Assembly: GCA_019237315.1 (NCBI GenBank)
Contig: JAFAHG010000071.1
Span: 1-32,506, forward strand
DNA length: 32,506 nucleotides
From: Actinomycetota bacterium
GTDB taxonomy: Bacteria; Actinomycetota; Thermoleophilia; Gaiellales; Gaiellaceae
Direction: 5' to 3'
This document shows, in pieces, positions 9,671-16,692 of the stretch. Position numbers and translations under genes: made by a program. Below the pieces are notes generated by a model. The model saw nothing but the letters and a program-made list of their open reading frames with translations. It was not told the DNA's origin and made no database searches. Position 1 is the first letter of the stretch, and every line of letters starts with the position of its first letter.

Positions 9671-11613
9671 TAGTGGCCCGCCGAGACCGGCTCGGGTTGC
9701 GGCGCGCCGAAGATCACGTGGCGCGCACCGGGGACGCCGTACTCGTACGGGCTACCCACGACCTGCGGCTCCTCCTCGAAGTTGAAGAGCGGCGGCGGCG
9801 AGTCGACCTGCCACTCGATGCCGAGCGCGCGCCACGGGTTGCGGCCCGCGGGCGGGCCGTGGTGCCACGACCACACGATGTTGTAGAGGAAGACGAGCGT
9901 CGAGGCGCCGAGGCCGAACGACGCGATGGAGACGAACTCGTTGATGCCGCCGAAGCGGTTCGCGTAGTCGGCGACACGGCGCGGCATCCCCTGCAGGCCG
10001 AGGTAGTGCATCGGGAAGAACGTCAGGTTGAACCCGATGAACGTCAGCCAGAAGTGCAGCTGTCCGAGCCGCTCGTTGTACATCCGGCCAGTCATCTTCG
10101 GGAACCAGTAGTAGAACCCGCAGAAGATCGTGAAGATCGAGCCGCCGAAGAGCACGTAGTGGATGTGCGCGACGATGAAGTAGCTCTGGTTCGCCTGGAC
10201 GTCGATCGGCACCGCGCCGAGCCAGATGCCGGAAAGGCCGCCGATCACGAAGCAGAAGATGAAGCCGACGGCCCAGAGCATCGGTGTCGTGAAGTGGATG
10301 CGCCCCTCCCAGAGCGTGGCGAGCCAAGAAAACACCTTGATGCCGGTGGGGACCGCGATCAGGAGCGTCGTGACCATGATCGGCACGCGCAGCCAGCCCG
10401 CCATCCCCGCGATGAACATGTGGTGCGCCCAGACCGAGAAGCCGAGCACGAGGATCGCAAGCAGCGACAACGCCATCAACCGGTAGCCGAAGATCGGTTT
10501 CCGGCTCATCACAGACACGACCTCGCTGATGATCCCGAAGCCGGGCAGCAGCATGATGTAGACGGCCGGGTGCGAGTAGAACCAGAAGATGTGCTGGTAG
10601 CCGATGACGTACCCGCCGTTGCCGGCCTCGAAGAAGTTCGTGTGCATCACGCGGTCGAACATCACGAAGAACTGCGAGCCGGCGATGAACGGCGTCGCGA
10701 GCACGACGAGCATCGAGGTCGTGAAGTTCGCCCAGACGAGTAGCGGCATCCGCCAGAACGTCATCCCCGGCGCGCGCATCGTGATGATCGTGACCAGGAA
10801 GTTGAGCGCGGTCATGATCGACGACGCGCCCGCCCACTGGACGCCCATGTTGAAGAAGACGTTTCCGAGCGGCTGGTGCTCGCAGAGCGGCGCGTAGCAC
10901 GTCCATCCCGAGTTCGGGCCGCCGCCGGGCACGAACAGCCCGGCGAGGAGCTCGACGCCGGCGATCGGCAGGAGCCAGTACGACAGTGCGTTCAGCTTCG
11001 GGAACGCCATGTCGCCGGCGCCGATCATCAGCGGGATGACGAAGTTGCCGAGGCCCGCGAACGCCGGGACGATGACCAGGAAGATCATCAGCGTCGCGTG
11101 GTCGGTCATCAGCGCGTTGAACGTCTGCGGGTTGAAGTACTGCGTCCCCGGGTGTGCGAGCTCCGCGCGCGCGAGCAGGATCAGCATCCCGCCGGCAAGG
11201 AAGAAGAACATGTTCGTGACGAGGTACTGGACCCCGATCACCTTGTGGTCGGTGTTGATCCGGAAGTAGTCGCGCCAGCTGCGCGCGCCGTGCCGTGAGT
11301 GGTCGTCCGGGATCGTCGGCTTGCCGCTCGAGTAGCGCACCCAGAAGTCGAAGCCGCCGAGGCCGGCCAGGAAGCCGAGCGGCAGCGTCGTCAGGAGCAC
11401 TGTCGTGATCGGGACGCCCTTGTAGATCGGGTGCCAGTCGGCGGCCCAGCGGATCAGCGTGACGAGGCCGATGCCGATGCCGCCGAAGAGCGGCATCACC
11501 CACAGGATGCGCAGCCAGCCGGGGTAGGTCCACCGGTGCCAGCCGGTCGGCGGGACGTACTCGCCGTGCTCGGCGTGCGCGTCGTGCTCGTGCGTGTCGT
11601 GTGCCGTCGTCAT
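9670..11613 (-). CDS. ctaD: Cytochrome c oxidase subunit I
   Basis: ATG at 11613 (MTTAHDTHEHDAHAEHGEY) inside the listed ORF; haem-copper motifs FWFYSHPAVYIMLLPGFGIISEVV, WAHHMF, AHIHYVLFGG. Confidence 0.96.
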   Translation of the reverse strand: MTTAHDTHEHDAHAEHGEYVPPTGWHRWTYPGWLRILWVMPLFGGIGIGLVTLIRWAADWHPIYKGVPITTVLLTTLPLGFLAGLGGFDFWVRYSSGKPTIPDDHSRHGARSWRDYFRINTDHKVIGVQYLVTNMFFFLAGGMLILLARAELAHPGTQYFNPQTFNALMTDHATLMIFLVIVPAFAGLGNFVIPLMIGAGDMAFPKLNALSYWLLPIAGVELLAGLFVPGGGPNSGWTCYAPLCEHQPLGNVFFNMGVQWAGASSIMTALNFLVTIITMRAPGMTFWRMPLLVWANFTTSMLVVLATPFIAGSQFFVMFDRVMHTNFFEAGNGGYVIGYQHIFWFYSHPAVYIMLLPGFGIISEVVSVMSRKPIFGYRLMALSLLAILVLGFSVWAHHMFIAGMAGWLRVPIMVTTLLIAVPTGIKVFSWLATLWEGRIHFTTPMLWAVGFIFCFVIGGLSGIWLGAVPIDVQANQSYFIVAHIHYVLFGGSIFTIFCGFYYWFPKMTGRMYNERLGQLHFWLTFIGFNLTFFPMHYLGLQGMPRRVADYANRFGGINEFVSIASFGLGASTLVFLYNIVWSWHHGPPAGRNPWRALGIEWQVDSPPPLFNFEEEPQVVGSPYEYGVPGARHVIFGAPQPEPVSAGH

Positions 11614-12617
11614 TTCGCGTTCGAGACGAGATATTGCACGAGCTGGTCGAGCTTCGGGCCGGTAATCGTCTGGCCGAACGTCGCCGGCATGACACCCTTC
11701 TGGTAGCCGGGTGCGATGTACGCGTTCGGGTCGACGATCGACTGCTTGACGAACGCCTGCAGCGGCTGACCCGCGGTCGCAGCCTCCTGCTTCAGCTTGT
11801 CGAGGTCGGGCCCGACCTTGCCTGCCGCCTTCGCCGCGGCGAGCGTGTGGCACGCGCCGCAGCCGTTCGCGTTGAACACCGCGAGGCCCCCGCCGGGCGC
11901 GGGTGCGGCCGCCGCCTTCGCGGCGCCGGAGTACCACGAGTCGTAGGCGGCGTCGTCCATCACGATGGCGGTGCTCCGCATCGTCGAGTGGCCGAGACCG
12001 CAGAGCTCGACGCAGATCACCGGATAGACGCCGGTACGCGTCGGCGTGACGACGAGCTTCGTCGGCAGGCCCGGAACCGCGTCCTGCTTCTGGTAGAGCT
12101 CGGGGATCCAGAACGAGTGCAGCACGTCCTTCGACGTCAGCGTGAGCAGCACGTGGCGCTTCAACGGCAGGCGGAGGATCGGGTAGGTCTGCCCGTTCGG
12201 ATACGTGAACGTCCAGGCGAACTGCTGGCCCGTGACCGTGATGCGCGTCGGGTTCGCGCCGGCGTCGCCGTTCTTCGCGAGGACGATCGCGCTCGCGACG
12301 GCGATCGCGGTCACGAGCAGGAACGGGATCGCCGTCCACGTGATCTCGAGGCCGGTGTGGCCGTGGACCGGCGGGCCGTCGCTCGTGTCGCCCTCCTTCA
12401 CGCGGAAGGCCCAGAGCGAGTACATGAGCGGCGCCGCCACGATCGCGAAGATCCCGATGGAGATCCACTCGGCGAACCAGTAGACGAAGTTGATGCGTCC
12501 GGCCTCGCGGCTCGCCGGGTACGGAAGCCACGGAATCGCGTACGCGACGATGATCAGGATCACCGCGGACGCGATGGCGAAGAGAGCCAGCTGGAGGAAC
12601 GAAGCCCTGTGACGCAA
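11610..12617 (-). CDS. ctaC: Cytochrome c oxidase subunit II with fused C-terminal cytochrome c domain (caa3 type)
   Basis: CuA motif VICVELCGLGHSTM; C-terminal haem c motif GCGACHTL...VGPDLD; ATGA overlap with ctaD. Confidence 0.95.
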   Translation of the reverse strand: MRHRASFLQLALFAIASAVILIIVAYAIPWLPYPASREAGRINFVYWFAEWISIGIFAIVAAPLMYSLWAFRVKEGDTSDGPPVHGHTGLEITWTAIPFLLVTAIAVASAIVLAKNGDAGANPTRITVTGQQFAWTFTYPNGQTYPILRLPLKRHVLLTLTSKDVLHSFWIPELYQKQDAVPGLPTKLVVTPTRTGVYPVICVELCGLGHSTMRSTAIVMDDAAYDSWYSGAAKAAAAPAPGGGLAVFNANGCGACHTLAAAKAAGKVGPDLDKLKQEAATAGQPLQAFVKQSIVDPNAYIAPGYQKGVMPATFGQTITGPKLDQLVQYLVSNAK

Positions 12618-12674
12618 CGCGGCGCGAACCCTACTTCATCGTGACGCGGCGTACCCGAAGAACCGCACGGTTGA

Positions 12675-12693
12675 GCGAAACGTGGCGTTTCGC
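12675..12693. repeat. Perfect 8-bp inverted repeat GCGAAACG-TGG-CGTTTCGC
   Basis: Read directly in the divergent intergenic region between ctaC (-) and the 12771 gene (+). Confidence 0.8.
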
Positions 12694-12756
12694 ACGAAGC
12701 GGAGCCGTACCCGCGGCGGACGCCTCCGCGTTTCCCGTGCAGAACATTCACGACCG

Positions 12757-12763
12757 AAGGAGG
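12757..12763 (+). promoter_or_regulatory. Strong Shine-Dalgarno AAGGAGG, 7 nt before GTG 12771
   Basis: Sequence ...cgaccgAAGGAGGacctcccGTGgccgac. Confidence 0.8.
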
Positions 12764-12770
12764 ACCTCCC

Positions 12771-13769
12771 GTGGCCGACGAGCGTCAGCGCCCCGCAGCA
12801 GACGTGTCGATGGACGAGATCGAGGCAGAGGACGCCGTCTCGCTCCCGAACAAGGAAGTGATGTCACTGCTCGACGTGAACGCGAACGTCGACCTCGGCC
12901 TCGACCTCGCAGCTCCGGTCGACCTGGCCGCAGCGGCGAACCTGAACGTCGCCGCGCCGATCGAGGCGTCTGCGTCGGCGAACGTGCTCAGCCCGGGGTC
13001 CGAGGCGGTCGCAGGCGCCGAGCAGCACGGCTCGATCGACCAGGGGATCAGCGGGACCGCGAATGCCGTGGCCCCGCAGCACGCATCCGTCGACCAGACC
13101 TCCGGCAGCGGCGCCGCGACGGGCGGGGCGGGCTCGGCTCCCTCCACCGGCGGTTCCGACGCCGCGCACGCCGCGACCGGGGCTCCGAGCGGCACGACCC
13201 CCGCGGGCACGGCGTCTTCCTCGGGCCCACCGACGGCCGATTCCTCGACCGCCCCGGCTGCGACCTCCGCAGCGAGCGGCGCGGTCTCGGGTGCGACGGG
13301 TGCCGCCACGGGCGCCGTCGACGGCGCGACCGGCGGCGCGGCCTCGGATGCCGGCAACGCGGTTTCGGGCGCCACGGGCGCTGTCGAGGGAGCCGCAGGC
13401 AACGCCGGCGGCGCGGTCTCGGGCGCCACGGGGGCGGTCGAAGGGGCCGCGGGGAACGTCGGCAGCGCGGCCGCAGGCGCGGTCGGCAGCACGACGGGCG
13501 GGGTGGACTCCCTGCTCAACGGCGGCAGCCTCCTCGACGCGAACGTCAACCTGCACGCGAACGCCGACCTGGCGGCGCCGGTCGACGGCGCGGTCGCCGC
13601 GAACGCCAACGTGGCCGCGCCGGTGGACGCCGCGGTCGCCGCGAACGTCGGCTCGCAGGGGTCGGTCGCCGAGGCGCTCGCGCCGCAGGAGCTCGACGTC
13701 CAGCAGCACCTGGACGACGTGAACGCCGACGCGACTGCCGAGCAGAACGCCAACGTGTCCCAGAAGTAG
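12771..13769 (+). CDS. Ala/Gly-rich repeat polypeptide with acidic leader-like N-terminus; candidate substrate of the adjacent RRE-M50 protein
   Basis: 332 aa, strong SD, no Sec signal; N-terminus MADERQRPAADVSMDEIEAEDAVSLPNKEVMSLLD; two blocks of AAPVDxAxAAN-type repeats flanking a Gly/Ala/Ser/Thr-rich linker. Confidence 0.75.
   Translation: MADERQRPAADVSMDEIEAEDAVSLPNKEVMSLLDVNANVDLGLDLAAPVDLAAAANLNVAAPIEASASANVLSPGSEAVAGAEQHGSIDQGISGTANAVAPQHASVDQTSGSGAATGGAGSAPSTGGSDAAHAATGAPSGTTPAGTASSSGPPTADSSTAPAATSAASGAVSGATGAATGAVDGATGGAASDAGNAVSGATGAVEGAAGNAGGAVSGATGAVEGAAGNVGSAAAGAVGSTTGGVDSLLNGGSLLDANVNLHANADLAAPVDGAVAANANVAAPVDAAVAANVGSQGSVAEALAPQELDVQQHLDDVNADATAEQNANVSQK
13362..13469 (+). repeat. 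Tandem 54-bp repeat (2 copies), encoding VSGATGAVEGAAGNAGGA / VSGATGAVEGAAGNVGSA
   Basis: gtttcgggcgccacgggcg... at 13362 and gtctcgggcgccacggggg... at 13416, offset 54 bp; near-identical translations. Confidence 0.8.
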
Positions 13770-13787
13770 CGCCCTCTCTCCGGCCGC

Positions 13788-16385
13788 ATGACCGCGACCG
13801 AACAACCGACCGTCCGGACGAACGCGGTGAGCCCCGCGCTCGCCCGGGCGGCCGGGGTCGAGCTGCTCGGGGACGTCGACGGCTCGGGCTACGAGCGCGG
13901 CGCGGCGCTCGTGCGCCGTGCCGACGGGCAGATGGTGCAGGTCGGCCCGTTGATGTACGCCCTGCTCGCAGCGCTCGACGGCACGCGCGACGAGCGTGCT
14001 CTCGCCGCGGAGCTCTCGACGCGCACCGGCCGTCGCTTCGACGTGGGCCACGTGCAACGCCTTGCGAAGAAGCTCGCGGCGCAGGGCCTCCTCGCGGGCA
14101 CCGAGCAGAACGCGCCCCCGCGGCGGAACCCGCTGCTCGCGCTGCGCTGGAAGGTGCTCGTCACCAACCCGCGCATCACGAGCCGGCTCACCGCACCGTT
14201 CACCTTCCTCTTCCGGCCCTTCGTCCTCTGGCCGGTCGTGGCGTGCTTCGTGGTCGCACTGTGGTTCGTCCTCGCGCACAAGGGCGTCGCATCCGCGACC
14301 GCGGATGCCTTCCACCACCCGGGCCTCCTCCTGCTCGTGTTCGCTCTCGCCGTGCTCTCGGCCGGCTTCCACGAGCTCGGACACGCGGCAGCGTGCCGCT
14401 ACGGCGGCGCGACCCCCGGCGGCATGGGGGCCGGCATCTACCTCGTCTGGCCCGCGTTCTACACCGACGTCACCGACGCCTACCGGCTGCCGCGCCGGGA
14501 CCGCCTCCGGGTCGACCTCGGTGGCCTCTACTTCAACGCGATCGTCGCGGTCGCCGCCACCGGCGTCTGGCTCGCGACCCACATCGACGCGCTGCTCCTG
14601 CTGAGCGCGCTGCAGCTCCTGATGATGGTCAAGAACCTCTCGCCGGTGATCCGGTCGGACGGGTACCACATCCTCTCCGACGCAACCGGCGTGCCCGACC
14701 TGTACGCACACATCGGGCCGACGCTCCGCCGTCTGCTGCCGTGGCGGCGCGCGGAGCCGTCCGCGCTGCGCGGCCGCGCGCGTGCGCTCGTGACGCTCTG
14801 GGTGCTCGTCGTCGTTCCCGTGCTCCTCTCGCTGATGGTCGGCGCCGTGATCCTGCTGCCGCGACTCCTCGCAAGCGCGTGGGCAAGCGGCGGGACGCTC
14901 TCGTCGCAACTCGGACACGGCGTGACGCGCGGCCATCCCGTCGGGGCGCTCGCCGCGGTGCTGGAGCTCGTCGCCCTTTTCCTTCCCGTCGTGGGCAGCG
15001 CGCTCATCGCGCAGCGCCTCGTCCGCTCGGTCCTCGGGCGCGCGCTCGCGTGGAGCGACGGCCGGTTCGACCGCCAGGCGCTCGTCGCGGCCTGCACCGC
15101 CGCCGCCTGCTGCGGCGTCGCCTGGGCGCTCTGGCCGTCGGGTCAGTACACGCCGGTCTCGGCCGCGGAGCACGGGACGCTCGCAGGGTTCGCGCACATG
15201 CTCGCGGCGCCGCGGACGATCGCCGAGGCGGCTCCCCCTGCGGGGGTGCAGCTCGCGCCGGGTCGGCACCTCGCGCTCGCGATGATCCCCGTCGGCGGGG
15301 CGACGAAGGCACACCCCGCGTTCTTCGTCGTCGACGGCGGCAACGGGCGGCAGGCGGTCGCCCTCCTCAGCACGGTCGCTCCCGATCCGTCGGCGCAATC
15401 GGTCGGATCGCAACCGACGGTCACCTCGACGACGACGACGACAACCGAGACGACCACGACGGCGGCGGCGACGACCACACCCACGACGACGGCGACGACG
15501 ACGACGCCCGGGGCGGAGACCGGCACGACCGCGACCGCGTTCCCGTTCACGCTCCCGAAGCCGCCGGGGCCGGGCGACACGCAGGCCGTCGCCGTGAACC
15601 GCACGGACGGCGGCGTCACGTACGACGTCGCCTACGCGATGGTCGTCGTCGGAAACGGAGCCCCGGTCACGAACACGAACGGCGCGTACGCATTCGCAAA
15701 CTGCACGAGCTGCACCACGGTCGCGGTGTCGTTCCAGATCGTCCTGGTCGTCGGGGAGAGCCACACCGTCGCCCCGGTCGACCTCGCGGCCGCCGAGAAC
15801 GGGAACTGTCCCGCGTGCGTCACGACTGCGATCGCTCAACAGATGGTCGTCACGCTCACCCGTCAGCCGACCGCCGAGCTCCAGGCGAAGCTCCAGTCGG
15901 CGCTGCACGAGCTCGACACGCTGGCCTCGCTCGGCGCAGGCGGAACCCCCGCGGCAGTCGCGGCAGTCGTCGGGAACGTCGAGCACGAGGTCGCAGACGC
16001 CCTCGACGCGAGCGGCCTGCTCGCAAAGCCGATCGAGACGACGCCGGAGACGACCTCGACGACTTCCACGACTTCTACGACCTCCACGACCTCGGCGACC
16101 TCGGCGACCTCGACGACGACCGACGCGACCACGACCACGACGACGCCCACGACGACGACGACGCCGGCCGCCTCGTCCACCACGGAGCAGACGACGACCC
16201 CGACCTCCTCGACGGAGCCGACGACGACCGCGTCGACGACGACGGCGCCCACGACGACGACCGCACCCGCGACGACCACGACGACGACGAGCAGGGCGAC
16301 GACGACGGCGCCGACGACGAGCTCCACCTCGACCTCGACGACCACCACCGATCCGACGACGACGACCACGACCCCGTCGGGGTAG
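13788..16385 (+). CDS. Putative peptide zinc metalloprotease: PqqD/RRE-like N-terminus, M50-type membrane protease core, twin-CxxC domain, Thr-rich tail
   Basis: 865 aa; LLAALDGTRDERALAAELSTRTGRRFDVGHVQRLAKKLAAQGLL (PqqD-like winged helix), HELGH at about 14370, downstream KNLSPVIRSDGYHIL (M50 NxxP...DG-like), several TM; ANCTSCTTVAVSFQ and GNCPACVTTAIAQQ; about 115-codon Thr-rich C-terminus. Confidence 0.82.
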   Translation: MTATEQPTVRTNAVSPALARAAGVELLGDVDGSGYERGAALVRRADGQMVQVGPLMYALLAALDGTRDERALAAELSTRTGRRFDVGHVQRLAKKLAAQGLLAGTEQNAPPRRNPLLALRWKVLVTNPRITSRLTAPFTFLFRPFVLWPVVACFVVALWFVLAHKGVASATADAFHHPGLLLLVFALAVLSAGFHELGHAAACRYGGATPGGMGAGIYLVWPAFYTDVTDAYRLPRRDRLRVDLGGLYFNAIVAVAATGVWLATHIDALLLLSALQLLMMVKNLSPVIRSDGYHILSDATGVPDLYAHIGPTLRRLLPWRRAEPSALRGRARALVTLWVLVVVPVLLSLMVGAVILLPRLLASAWASGGTLSSQLGHGVTRGHPVGALAAVLELVALFLPVVGSALIAQRLVRSVLGRALAWSDGRFDRQALVAACTAAACCGVAWALWPSGQYTPVSAAEHGTLAGFAHMLAAPRTIAEAAPPAGVQLAPGRHLALAMIPVGGATKAHPAFFVVDGGNGRQAVALLSTVAPDPSAQSVGSQPTVTSTTTTTTETTTTAAATTTPTTTATTTTPGAETGTTATAFPFTLPKPPGPGDTQAVAVNRTDGGVTYDVAYAMVVVGNGAPVTNTNGAYAFANCTSCTTVAVSFQIVLVVGESHTVAPVDLAAAENGNCPACVTTAIAQQMVVTLTRQPTAELQAKLQSALHELDTLASLGAGGTPAAVAAVVGNVEHEVADALDASGLLAKPIETTPETTSTTSTTSTTSTTSATSATSTTTDATTTTTTPTTTTTPAASSTTEQTTTPTSSTEPTTTASTTTAPTTTTAPATTTTTTSRATTTAPTTSSTSTSTTTTDPTTTTTTPSG

Positions 16386-16416
16386 GGTGCGCGGCCGCGA
16401 ACGGCGGCAGCGCACC
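16386..16416 (+). terminator. Hairpin directly after the stop codon: GGTGCGC...GCGCACC with inner GCCG-CGAA-CGGC; no U-tract
   Basis: 16386-16392 pairs 16410-16416; 16394-16397 pairs 16402-16405; lies between the M50 gene and the convergent tRNA. Confidence 0.5.
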
Positions 16417-16428
16417 TCGCGTGAGAAG

Positions 16429-16501
16429 TGGGCCGTGGAGGGCTCGAACCTCCGACCTTGGGATTAAGAGTCCCCTGCTCTACCAGCTGAGCTAACGGCC
16501 C
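16429..16501 (-). tRNA. tRNA-Lys (anticodon CTT)
   Basis: Minus strand GGGCCGTTAGCTCAGCTGGTAGAGCAGGGGACTCTTAATCCCAAGGTCGGAGGTTCGAGCCCTCCACGGCCCA: 7-bp acceptor, TTCGAGC T-loop, anticodon loop CTCTTAA; CCA not encoded. Confidence 0.95.
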
Positions 16502-16527
16502 GCAGGGCGGCGCGTAGTCTAGCGGGG

Positions 16528-16688
16528 GTGGTTCCGCTCGCATGTTCGTTCGCGGCAGGCCGGCGAAAACCAAGCAGGCCAAGGACGCAGGGAGGCCGCG
16601 TACCGCTAGGTACGTGGCCGACCGAGGCGCAGGCATGCGCAGGTTTGCAGCCGGCCTGGCGCTCAACCGCACATGCGAGCGGGGCCAC
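16528..16688 (+). ncRNA. Candidate structured cis-regulatory RNA leader upstream of the wecB-like gene
   Basis: Nested pairing: P1 16528-16544/16672-16688 (17 bp, two G-U); P2 16556-16564/16650-16658 (9 bp); P3 16567-16571/16642-16646 (5 bp); hairpin 16594-16604/16609-16619 (11 bp, one G-U, loop GCTA); hairpin 16627-16631/16636-16640. Confidence 0.65.
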
Positions 16689-16692
16689 TGAA

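Noticed and set aside
16038-16382. Possible CRISPR or satellite array
   Set aside because: Triplet ACG/ACC repeats in frame with a Thr-rich protein tail; no spacer-repeat structure.
12864-16415. 1183-aa minus-strand ORF (and other long overlapping ORFs at 12641..16495, 12785..13789, 15863..16672)
   Set aside because: Arg/Asp/Val-rich shadow frames of the high-GC plus-strand genes at 12771 and 13788; no domain motifs, while the plus frames have clear motifs and an SD.
16386-16501. tRNA-Lys-adjacent module as an integrated mobile element
   Set aside because: No integrase, transposase or duplicated tRNA 3' end is visible; the neighbours look like chromosomal core genes.
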